In this document: positions 55,411 to 64,000 of the stretch, piece after piece
Numbering within the stretch: position 1 is the first letter of the stretch
Layout: each line of letters begins with the position of its first letter
Assembly (NCBI RefSeq): GCF_051020955.1
Contig: NC_135022.1
Span: forward strand, 6,382,463-6,446,462
DNA length: 64,000 bases
Direction: 5' to 3'
Origin: Megalopta genalis
Lineage: Eukaryota > Arthropoda > Insecta > Hymenoptera > Halictidae
Translations under genes and position numbers: made by a program
The notes under the pieces: model-generated
What the model was told of the DNA's origin: nothing
Databases searched by the model: none
Seen by the model: only the letters and a program-made list of their open reading frames with translations

Positions 55411-56692
55411 TCTTGCTAGAGTTAACCTCCATGGCGTAGCGGAAGGCAGAGCAGTCTTTGCTCCTGGAGGAGTGGTCGCATGGCTTCTTCACCCTTTTGC
55501 AGTTGATGCACGTGGGGTGGCTGCTTTTCTCGGGGCACTTGTCGAAGGAGTGTCCATCCTTGGCACAGTGACCACAGGTTTCGATGGTTGCCCTGCAGTG
55601 CTTTGAAATGTGGCCGAAAGATTGGCATTTATAACACCTGCTGACTATGTTGTAGTCCCTGATAGCGCAGGAATTCCAACCAACGAAGACTCGCCCGGTG
55701 GAGAATAAGATTTCTCTAACATCCGGAGACAGTTCAAAGACCCAGTTAATGGTGTCCCTAGATTTGTCCCCGGTTTTGTAGAGGACCTTAACTTTCCGGG
55801 CGAAGTCCTCGTCGGTTAAGTGCTCTAAATTTTGGCACTTCAGGGCACCTATGAGGTCGTCTTCGGTCACTGTGCTGGATACTCCATAGATGATTGCCCG
55901 AGGCTTCTTTTTTGTGGGCAGGTCAGCTTTTAAGCCCACCTTAGGGACGGTCTTGCTTTTGAGGATCTTGTCGAGATCCCCTTTGGTTTCGGTTTCTATC
56001 AGGATTCCATTATTGTTGATCATGCGGACGTTTCTGATTCTGAGGCTTTCTTTAGTTGGAGCTATGGAGTCGATGATTGTCTTCTTGGTGGCCTCGCTGC
56101 TGGATGTGGGTGTTGTTTCGGTGGGGTAAACTGTGGCAACGTATCTTTTTGGAATCGTCATTGCTGTGGTGTTTATCCTTGTTTTTGTGATGTTGGTGTA
56201 TAAGGTGGCTTGTGTTTTGGTTGTTGGGGTTGTTGTTGTTGTGCCTCTCTGTATTGTTTTCTCCAGAGAGCTGACTGTGTTGACAACACTGGTGATGATT
56301 TTTGTTAGGTTGTCCAGTCTAGCTTCAATGGGGTCTTTGTTGACGGTCTCGTTTCTAAGGGCTTTATTTTCAGCCAGGATGCGCTCAGAGTAGGTGTAGG
56401 CACTCTTTATGAGGCCCTTGAAATGCCTGGAGTCCTCTTCAGGCAGGCTCTCGGCGAGTTCCTGGCTAAAAGTTAGGAGCAGGAGCAGCGGTGAAGGTTC
56501 GGAGTCTTCCGGTTCGGCGTGGTTGGTTTTCTTGTTTTCGCGGCTGTTATCCTCATCGTCATCGGATGCAGCCTTCCGTTTCATCTTCTTGCCTAGTTTT
56601 CTTGCTTCCCGCGATTGTACCGTTTTCCAGTCACCGTCCATGGCGACTTCCATTGTCTGCACACCGCGCGAACAGATCACGCGGCGCAACAC
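55394..56692 (-). CDS. R1 ORF1 of element D: Gag-like RNA-binding protein, intact
   Basis: A 432-codon frame. A basic, acidic-patch N-terminus (KKMKRKAASDDDEDN) is followed by a likely coiled-coil region (about residues 80-150), a Thr-rich linker, the R1 pre-knuckle domain (RIRNVRMINNNGILIET, KPRAIIYGVSSTVTEDD, VFVGWNSCAIRDYNIV) and three Cys-His knuckles near the C-terminus: CYKCQSFGHISKHC, CGHCAKDGHSFDKC and CINCKRVKKPCDH. It ends SSKIDYGK, overlapping ORF2. The start at 56692 gives MLRRVICSRG; the next ATGs, at 56659 and 56647, are also possible starts. Confidence 0.9.
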   Translation of the reverse strand: MLRRVICSRGVQTMEVAMDGDWKTVQSREARKLGKKMKRKAASDDDEDNSRENKKTNHAEPEDSEPSPLLLLLTFSQELAESLPEEDSRHFKGLIKSAYTYSERILAENKALRNETVNKDPIEARLDNLTKIITSVVNTVSSLEKTIQRGTTTTTPTTKTQATLYTNITKTRINTTAMTIPKRYVATVYPTETTPTSSSEATKKTIIDSIAPTKESLRIRNVRMINNNGILIETETKGDLDKILKSKTVPKVGLKADLPTKKKPRAIIYGVSSTVTEDDLIGALKCQNLEHLTDEDFARKVKVLYKTGDKSRDTINWVFELSPDVREILFSTGRVFVGWNSCAIRDYNIVSRCYKCQSFGHISKHCRATIETCGHCAKDGHSFDKCPEKSSHPTCINCKRVKKPCDHSSRSKDCSAFRYAMEVNSSKIDYGK

Positions 56693-57525
56693 TTCAGCAC
56701 TTCACTTTTGAGACCGTAAATTTTTGTTGTTCTTTTTTTTCTCTAAAAAAAAAAAAAAAAAATTATTAAAATTATTTATAAAAAATTGTCCAAAAGTTGT
56801 TAAAAATTGTTTAAACAAATTGTTTAAACAAATTGTTTAAACAATTAATTAAACAATTGCCCGGATACTGTTTGTTGTTGTCTATTCGCTTTCCAATTTC
56901 GCGCACTGATGTTCGTCTAAGTCCGTGGCGGAAACTCGATGAGTTATTTCGGCCCGGGGAGTTCACTGTCGCCAACCCTAGCAAAATTTGCGAGGTTGGC
57001 AGCAGCGGTGATGCTCTCTGTAGACTGGAAACTCCCAGCTTGTTACGGCCCGGCGACAGCCAATCAGAATGCTCAACACCGCGACTGCAGCGCCAGCCCA
57101 CGCCGACGGTGGCGTCTCGAAGTTCGAGGTGACAGTACGTTGTTTCTCGATGTATTGGATGATTTTTTCACTTCCACAGTTTTGCACCGATTTACACTTA
57201 CGATACGTCAAATTAACCGCTATCGCTAGCAATCAATTCTGACGTAATCAGATTTGCAATGCGGTCTCTATTTTCGCCAGAATCGGACCGCGAACACCGG
57301 CGTGTCAAAACACGTGGCGATCCGTATGTCAACTTTCACTCGCTATAATTTTGTCAATTTCGAACCGATTTCCACAATTTATATCACGAACTGATCCTCT
57401 CCGCTAGCACTTCACTCTAATGCACTGTTTATAATTTTTACGGCTGATTTAACCACTTTTTATCGATGTAACACGGAGCACGGCGTGACGACGCGTACAC
57501 TCGCTGCGACACTTGGCGGCCAGTG
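56693..57525 (-). promoter_or_regulatory. 5' UTR of element D with conserved hairpin and GTTTAAAC cluster
   Basis: Contains the shared module: GCCGCCAAGTGTCGCAG next to the target motif, GACGCCACCGTCGGCGTGGG (about 57098-57117), the hairpin GCCAACC (56971-56977) with GGTTGGC (56994-57000) around GCAAAATTTGC, the GTTTAAAC cluster (56806-56856) and a poly(U) tract (56744-56760) just before ORF1. Confidence 0.6.
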
Positions 57526-57539
57526 AGTAGATAGGGACA
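57526..57539 (-). repeat. R1 28S target motif, junction D/E
   Basis: A perfect AGTAGATAGGGACA between the 3' end of E and the 5' end of D. Confidence 0.9.
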
Positions 57540-57923
57540 TCTAGTGTGAATCCGGTCACCGCGAGGGTGACGCGGATATGTTTCCTCGCCCTTACGGGCA
57601 TACACAGCTAAGCGGCCATCTACCCCCAGTCCAACCACTGTCAAGGAGAGGGGCCAAGGAAAAATCCGCACGTGCCATTGAGCCGTTTGCAATGGACGAG
57701 TTCTTTAGCCGCTAGCGAAATTATGGTTTTACCCCCTTTCGCTAGCGCCCACGGGGAACCACGGGGAGGCGAACTCGTGACGCGACGCCTCGCGTCCACT
57801 AAGCGAAGACCTAGGAGAAAGGATGGGAGTTGGGAGGGATGGGTAGGGGTTTGGGGTAATTAATTGGTGGGGACGTGAATCGTCCCCTTCTGGGTCCTGG
57901 GAGGTGCAGGTGTTTGGAGGTAC

Positions 57924-60900
57924 CTATGTGAAGCCCTTTAGCCAAAGGGCTTCCCTACAGAAGTCGGAGAAAACCTGGAATGCCTCTGGAGACGACACGA
58001 AGTGTTGTGCCGCTTCCGGCCATTTCCAGTCTCCGGTTGGAACTACATCGCGGAGGGCTTCTCTCTGCGGTTCGAAATTGGGGCAGTCGAGGAGGAAGTG
58101 ATCGACCGTGTCCGATCCGTGACCACACACGCACTCCTCACCGTCGGAAACTCCGTACGCGTGTAGGCGCGATCGGAAGTGTCCGTGGCCGGTGAGGACT
58201 TGCGTGGTGTAGTGGTTCGGTTTCGTCCACTTGGCCGCCACTCTCTCCTCTATGCTTTTGAAGAAGGCGTAGGTGGTGCGGCCCTTGTGGGAGGAATTCC
58301 ACATGGATTGCCACACCTTATACGCCTCGACCGCTAGCCTATGTTTTGCATCGTCGGCCCCCGCCGGAACGACGATGCTACCTAATCTGGCGTCTTTACC
58401 TTTACGCGTCTCGTACAAGGCTTTGGTTTGCCTGAGCTTAACGTCAATGGGTACAGCACCGGCCACCACGCACACGCTGTCCCACGATGACCGGCGATAT
58501 GCGCCGGTCATCGCGATGAGAGCGCGGCGCTGTGCGGCTCTCAGCACTTTGAGCTCCCCCTCCGTGCACCGGTCGGCCCACCCGGCAGCAGCGTACGTTG
58601 CCACCGGAATAAAAACCCCGCGGTACACGGCGGAGAGCGCTCCGAAGCGGAGCCCCCATTCACGCCTCGCCAGTCTACCCAGCTTCGCGAAGAGCGAGCC
58701 GACCTTGTCACTTATGTAGTTGCAGTGGGTTCGAATACCCATGCCCCTATCAAAGTGAACGCCGAGGTACTTGACGAAGGGTTTGAAACTTAAGGGCTTA
58801 CTTCCGATCCGAATGGTCGGTGGCCTTTTAACTAGGTCTAATTTTGAAGCGCGGACTGCCGTGCGTTTACGGTCTGGGCGCGATCCTCCCCGTCGGCCTA
58901 TTTTGTCTCTCTGAATATATCCGCTGCGTAGGACAATTGCCTCGGATTTCTTCTCGGAGATCTCTAATTTTGCTGATCTGCACCAACTTAGGATCAGGTC
59001 AACAACTCGTTGACCTTCGATCTCTAGGTCTCTACGGCAGTTTCCTCCCACGAGGACGATGAGGTCGTCCGCGTAGGCGACGAATCTATTCTCAACTGAG
59101 GCCTCGAGAGACCTCAGGAGATCGTCGAACATCAGGTTCCAACACGCCGGACCGAGGACGGAGCCTTGTGGGCACCCCCTCGTCGCACGCTTGGAGACTC
59201 TTTCTGTTCCGACGGTGAGGCTGACTTTGCGGTCCTCGAAGTAGTTGGAGACCACTTCGAAGACGTTGCGCGGGCAGTCTCGGTCCCTAAGACTCTTCAA
59301 AACTAAGGGCCACCAGACGTTGTCGAAGGCTCCGGAAATGTCGAATAGCAGCGCTATCACATGCCGGTGCTCCAAGGCATCAACCATGCGGCGCAGCTCG
59401 ACAATTGCATCTTCAGTCGACTTTCCGCGCATGAAGCCGTACTGTCTGCTGGAGATGCGTCCCGTTGCCATCGCCGTCTGTTCGAGTCGGCTCTTAAGGA
59501 GCTTCTCGAAGGTTTTCCCTACGACGGAGAGGAGACAGATCGGTCGGTAGGACTTCGGGTCCTTCACGTCCTTGCCCTCTCCCTTCAGGAGCACTCTGAG
59601 GGAGCCCTCCTTCCAGGTGGGGGGAAAGACGCCCCAACGAAGGCACCCGTTGAAAAGGCGAACTAACTGTCCTAATATTGCTTTCGCGGCGGCCTCCAGC
59701 GCTCGGACCTCGACGGACGTGTGCTTCCAGAAGTGTGTTGGCTGTCTCTACCGCGCTCATGTTACTATTGTTAACTCGCCGGAGGGTGCTGAGCACCCTC
59801 TCGACACGGAGCTTGTTCGCTTGCAGCTTGTACACGATGCCCCAAGGCTCCGTGTTCCCGTGCGACGACACAAAGTTTCGCCAACTCTGGAGTTTCGCCC
59901 TCTTCACCTCTCTGCTGTAGTTCCGCAACGAAGTACGGTACTCCAGCAGTTTTATGAGGCGCGAGGACTCATTTCTTTCCTTCTGGAAGGCACGCCTCTT
60001 TCGGTAGACAGCCTTCTTCATGCCCGTCAGCTCTTTCGTCCACCACGGATTGGACTTTCTAAATCTACGCTTTCTCGGCATCGACGCGGTGCAGGCATCC
60101 TTGATGATGTCTGTGAGCGTTTCTGCCATTCCTATGGTTTCCTCCGCTGACTCCAGGCTCAGGACTTCGAGCCTCGATCGTGAAAGATCGGACAGGGTCT
60201 CGGAGAATCGCTCCCAGTCGGCTCGACGAGTGTCGAACCGAGAGTTCGCGACTCCGCGATTCCCCGTCGCGGCTCTGGGTGCCCGCAACCTAATGTCAAC
60301 GGCGTTGTGGTCGCTGGTCGTCCACGCACACCTTACGTTCCAGCTCCTGATGAACGGAGACATGGAAGGCGACGCCAGGGTTACGTCGATGTATGACGAC
60401 CCGGTTGGCGTCCAGAAGGTAGGTGGTTGAGCTGCGTCGTTCACAACGTCCATGCTGAACGCCGCTATCAGAGTCTCGAATTGAGCTCCTTTCTCGTCTG
60501 TGCCTCGAGGGCTCCAAAGCGAGGATTGCGCGTTAGCGTCTGTCGAAACTAAAAGTCTCTCCCCCCTCAGTGCGCAGAACACCTTCTCAAGGTGGCTGAG
60601 GTGCTTTTCTATTTCGTCGCGGTGCTGGAAATAGCACGACACCGCGTAAAAGGAAAAGCCGGGTGCTAGCACTTCCGCACAGGCGCAGTGGGAGTTGCTG
60701 AGCTGCGAGACGAAGATCATGTCGAAGTTGGGGTTGCAGACGGCAACAGCCGCCCACGGGGGTTGTGGTTCGGCTGCCGCCAACCTCACTCCGGACCCTA
60801 TACCACTAATCCTATGTCGCGTGCCCAGCTGGCTGACGTATGCCTCCTGCAATAGCAGGACGTCTAGCCGCTTCTGGGCAATGAGCTCGCGTACCTCTCC

Positions 60901-60981
60901 GGTGTCCGCAGCTGAACGTCTCATGTTCAGCTGCAGTATCCTAATTTCGGGGATATTTTTGGGTAGGGGCCTAACAACCAT
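57924..60981 (-). pseudogene. R1 ORF2 of element E, linker deletion with frameshift
   Basis: The endonuclease frame (60981-59494) starts MVVRPLPKN at an ATG overlapping ORF1 by 11 nt and has LLQEAYVSQL, STDANAQSSLWSP, SSYIDVTLASP and TSDHNAVDIR. Near 59718 some 190-200 bp between endonuclease and reverse transcriptase are missing compared with element A (including the KKAPGPD block), and the frame changes at the scar. The second frame (to 57924) is an otherwise full reverse transcriptase: YRPICLLSVVGKTFEKL, LFDISGAFDNVWW, GCPQGSVLGPACWN, FVAYADDLIVLV, and a C-terminal CVCGHGSDTVDHFLLDC. It ends ALWLKGFT. Confidence 0.88.
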
Positions 60982-62311
60982 AATCAGTTCGGGAGAGCGA
61001 CTGATTTATGGCAGCTATATACGCGGGGCAGTCCTTGCTCGTCACGCAGTGGGAGGAGGGTTTCTTACCCCTCATGCAGTTTACGCAGGTGGCCGGCTTT
61101 TCTTTCATCGGGCAGGTCTTGATCCCGTGCCCCGCCTCCGCGCAGTGGCCGCAGGTCTCCTTCTCGGCCTTGCAGAACTTGGCAGGATGGCCGAATCCCT
61201 GGCACTTGTAACACCTGGTCACGCTGACGTGGTCCCGGACCCTGCAGCAGTTCCAGCCCACGTACAGCCTCTCCTTGGAGACCAGGAGGTCCCGGGCACG
61301 CTTGCTGACCTCGAATATCAGGTTGCAGCGGTCCCTGGTTTTATCGCCGCTCCTGTATACTAGGTTTATCTCCTTGGAGAGGCTGGCCGCTTCCTCTTTG
61401 CTGAGGTTCTGCTGCAGGATCGCTGCGGTCGTCTCCTTGGGGTCCTCCTGGACCCGCGGGACATCGAAGACGATGATCCGCGGGTTCCGCTTGGCCGGAG
61501 CTCCTACAATAAAACCGGCAGCTTTTAGTTTCTGGTGCGCCATTAAGGTTGCCACGTCGGTGTTCTTTGACGTGACTAGCGCGATACCGGAACCCTGCAC
61601 CCTGCGGACGCCCTTGATTTGCAGGCCGTCCGCTCTCGGCGAGACCAGCTCGAAGACCGCCTCCTTTGTCTTCGAGCTGTCCTCGTACTTGCTGGTGTCT
61701 GCCGGCGTGACGATGACCACGTTGGGGGGGGTCCTGCTTCTGCGTAGACCTGGCTGCCGTAGCGGACCTGACGCCGACGCGTTCGGCGTACGTTGTCGGC
61801 TTTTTGGGGGTGGCGGCTGCGGCGACGGCGACGGCTTTGTCCTGGAGCGCCTGGCAGGAACGCTTGCACTCCTTGGACTCGGCCTGGACTGCCTCAAGAC
61901 GTCCCTCTAGCCTGCTGCTGTAAACGAGGGCTTTAATGAGTAAGTCGTTAAACTTCGCGGCCTGTGTGCACAGGGCGTGCACCACAGTGGACGGATGTCG
62001 TTTCCTGGAAGAGTAATCTCGTTAGTTAGCGATCTGTAGGCTTTGGCGGCGTGAGCTCTGAGGGTTGCCACGGTCGTGTCCTCGTCCTCCGAGTTGACCC
62101 GGCACGGCTCCTCAGTTGTCTCCTGCGTCGTCTCTGCTGTTGGTGTCGTCTGTGTTGCCTGTCTGTCCTTTTTCTTTTTCTTCTTGAGGACCTCCGCAGG
62201 CTTCCGGAAGCAGAGAGGCGCGTCCGAATTTGCCGCCTCTGTTTCGGAGTCTGTAGTCAGCAGCCTCTTCTGGCGACGGCGGGAGTCAGTCCCTGAGGAG
62301 GCGACCTCCAT
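60971..62311 (-). pseudogene. R1 ORF1 of element E, two frameshifts
   Basis: The start MEVASSGTDSRRRQKR (62311) is followed by a Lys run. The frame changes near 61985 (to MVHALCTQAAKFNDLLIK, coiled-coil-like, then YAERVGVRSATAAR) and back near 61735, at a run of eight C on the coding strand. The last part (to 60971) has SSKTKEAVFELVSP, GVRRVQGSGIALV, NPRIIVFDVPRV and knuckles CYKCQGFGHPAKFC, CGHCAEAGHGIKTC and CVNCMRGKKPSSHC. It ends RTDYGC, overlapping ORF2 exactly as in D. Confidence 0.85.
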
Positions 62312-63090
62312 CGTGGGGCTGCTCTGATGTCACCGCCAAAGGCTGAAAACTATAGCGGAAGTTAGGAGAAGAAAAAAAAAATTTATTAAAAAGTCCTGAA
62401 ATTTATAAACAATTGTTTAAAAATTGTTTAAACAATTTGTTTAAACAATTGTTTAGTGTCCGTCCTTTTCTGCGCGTTCACTTTCAAATTTCGCGCACTG
62501 CGGTCTTTGTAAGTCTATGGTGGAGACTGGAGCTTCAATTTTGGCACCCGGAGGTAATTGCTGCCAACCTTCGAAAAATTTTTGAAGTTGGCAGCAGTGG
62601 TCCCTTTTTTCAGTAGAGAGTTTCCTCTCTACCCTGCGGCAGCCAATCAGCGCGCGCGACGCCGCTAGCGCAGCGCTACCCACGCCGACGGTGGCGTCTC
62701 GAAGCTCGAGGTGGGTTTTCGATGTATTGGGCGATTTTATAACTTCCACAGTTTTTGCACGATTGTCACCATTTATGTCACAAATTAAACGGCTCCTCAA
62801 ATAAATAGTTTCCACTTAAACGGATTGTTCGTCAGATCGATATTCCCGGAGGAATCCGGTCTCAAAGTTCGGCGTGCCAAAGCACGTGGCGTGTGTTTTC
62901 CGGCACTGTTTTCTCGCACAATTTTCACCAAAGTCACACAATTTATGTATCCAGCGGTTCGCCTTCGCGTGCTCTTCACCCTGGGCACCTTCTCGCAATT
63001 TTTCCTGATGTTCTGCTGCTGGAATCACGGATGAACGGCGGAGCGATCTGACAGCTCAACTTCTCCCTGCGACACCTGGCGGCAGAACTC
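62312..63090 (-). promoter_or_regulatory. 5' UTR of element E with conserved hairpin and GTTTAAAC cluster
   Basis: The same module as in B and D: GCCGCCAGGTGTCGCAGGG at the 5' end, GACGCCACCGTCGGCGTGGG (about 62680-62700), a hairpin CTGCCAAC (62561-62568) with GTTGGCAG (62587-62594) around AAAAATTTTT, and the cluster ATTGTTTAAACAATTTGTTT (about 62408-62455) beside a poly(U) tract. Confidence 0.6.
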
Positions 63091-63104
63091 AGTAGATAGG
63101 GACA
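63091..63104 (-). repeat. R1 28S target motif, junction E/F
   Basis: A perfect AGTAGATAGGGACA between the 3' end of F and the 5' end of E. Confidence 0.9.
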
Positions 63105-63736
63105 GAATCTTGAGTGATTTTACGTGCAGCACCTGCCCAAAGGCTTATCCACACGGCCCCCATGGGCGCGGAATTGAGATACGCTCAATAAGCGCGCTCC
63201 CACATGCCAAGCCATGCAGGAGCTACCAGTTACTACGAGGACGCGGACTCTCGTCAGCAGACAACTGGTGGTGCCGAGCCCTTTCTATGCTCTACCGGCT
63301 CAGCAGGTCGGTTCCCGAGCTGGATACCGCAGCTCACCCGTCGAGGCCCCTAACAATTTAAGGGGGGGACAGAACGAGGAAGGAGGGAAGAGGTAAGGAG
63401 AGGAAGGGAAGGAGCCTCTGGCCAACTTTAGCCGTTTACCACTGCCCCCTCGATGGACCTACCCACTGCCGGCCCGAGGGATTCCGGGCCAGATGGCCGG
63501 GGCCTCGTGGGCACGCCGACACCCGAGGTACCAGTATTTAGAAGGCCGACTGGTAGGACCTGTCGTAGCAAAGCTACTACCATGTTTGGAGACACCGCAT
63601 CTCCAGCACTGGTCGGCTAGCGCTTCGGGATCGTGTAGTCGCTACTCTACAACGCCTAGCACTTAGGAATCAGCAGAATAGGACCCGGCAAGCCGTATCC
63701 TACCCGCCTTTCTGCCTGTGTTCAGCGCCCTGCGCC
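63105..63736 (-). mobile_element. R1 element F (family 2), 5'-truncated to its 3' UTR
   Basis: 632 bp homologous to the 3' UTR of B, including CCTGCCCAAAGGCTTATCC and GTAGCAAAGCTAC (63565-63577). It is bounded on both sides by the 14 bp target motif. Truncation at the 5' end is typical of incomplete reverse transcription. Confidence 0.85.
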
Positions 63737-63750
63737 AGTAGATAGGGACA
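63737..63750 (-). repeat. R1 28S target motif, junction F/G
   Basis: A perfect AGTAGATAGGGACA between the 3' end of G and the 5' end of the truncated F. Confidence 0.9.
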
Positions 63751-64000
63751 TTTATTGCGAATCTGGCCACCGCGGAGGTGGCGCAGATATGTTTCCTCGC
63801 CATGTTGGCATACACAAAAAATTTAATACCTACCCCCCGACGGAACACCTACGAGGGGTCCGAACGTGGGTAAATCGCCGCCTTCGCTCATCGTTCATTA
63901 GGCTGGGTACGGAAGACCCAGTCTTGACTCCTTGTCCGTGTAAGGAGTTTTCAAGTTTGTTTTGAGTTGGGTAGGCTGTGCTACCTACTCCAACTGTGTA
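63751..64000 (-). mobile_element. R1 element G (family 1), 3' end, continues beyond the window
   Basis: It matches the 3' end of E (GATATGTTTCCTCGCC and the GGCATACACA block at the same distance from the target motif). Only the 3' UTR lies in the window. Confidence 0.8.

Larger units (their letters stand above)
51765..57525 (-). mobile_element. R1 element D (family 4), full length, both ORFs intact
   Basis: A 5.8 kb element between target motifs at 57526-57539 and 51751-51764. It contains a complete 5' UTR, ORF1, ORF2 and a 3' UTR (51765-52197). Of the elements here it is the best candidate for a recently active copy. Confidence 0.9.
57540..63090 (-). mobile_element. R1 element E (family 1), full length with defects
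   Basis: A 5.55 kb element between target motifs at 63091-63104 and 57526-57539. The 3' UTR is 57540-57923 and its end matches G. It is closely related to element A in ORF2. Confidence 0.9.

Noticed and set aside
39271..63750. R2 rather than R1 elements
   Set aside because: The ORF2 proteins start with an AP-type endonuclease (QEPY, SDHN motifs), there are two ORFs, and the junction motif is the R1 site. No R2 target (TTAAGG/TAGCC) was seen.
39271..63750. 28S rRNA gene copies between the R1 elements
   Set aside because: Apart from the 14 bp motif the junctions go directly from one element to the next.

Overview
The window looks like repeat-dense chromosomal DNA of an arthropod, most likely an insect and plausibly a hymenopteran. 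I infer this from an AT-rich background, R1-clade retrotransposons carrying the 28S rDNA target motif, jockey, copia, gypsy, piggyBac and Tc1-like remains, and an intron-containing Mre11-like gene relic. I see no intact host gene, no tRNA or rRNA gene and no CRISPR array.

Left part (1-14.9 kb): AT-rich DNA with DNA-transposon remains. Two inverted copies of an unclassified repeat lie at about 355-1545 and 9225-12535, and each is interrupted by a different transposon. A 472 bp hAT-like MITE sits in the first. A 2.7 kb element with a DDD-type (possibly Sola-like) transposase sits in the second. Each copy therefore serves as the empty site for the other and fixes the element ends and target duplications. 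Also present are two Tc1-like transposase relics, a 1 kb long-TIR element with TA duplications, a GC-rich retroposon with a 16 bp target duplication, several palindromes and a pogo-like relic.

Middle part (15-35 kb): a multi-exon Mre11 relic on the minus strand whose splice sites survive but whose nuclease motifs are degraded; a gypsy pol remnant split by a piggyBac element exactly at TTAA; a copia element whose polyprotein is split by a 618 bp solo LTR; and a frameshifted jockey-clade element. From 15 kb to the right end every recognisable gene and retroelement is on the minus strand.

Right part (35.4-64 kb): a head-to-tail array of seven R1-clade retrotransposons (A to G, named from low to high coordinate). 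Neighbours are separated only by the 14 bp motif AGTAGATAGGGACA, the reverse complement of TGTCCCTATCTACT, which is the target-site duplication R1 makes in 28S rDNA. Six perfect copies of this 14-mer sit exactly at the element junctions, with no other 28S sequence. At least four R1 families are interleaved: A/E/G, B/F, C and D. D is intact in both ORFs. B has an intact ORF2 and looks like a chimera of two families. C and E carry frameshifts and deletions, F is a 5'-truncated copy flanked by the motif on both sides, and G runs off the window. This suggests that each insertion recreates a landing site for the next R1, of whatever family.

On the RNA level, B, D and E share a 5' UTR module consisting of a GCCAACC/GGTTGGC hairpin, a GTTTAAAC palindrome cluster and a poly(U) tract. 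C instead carries a cloverleaf-like fold with perfect stems. In D and E, ORF1 and ORF2 overlap by 11 nt.
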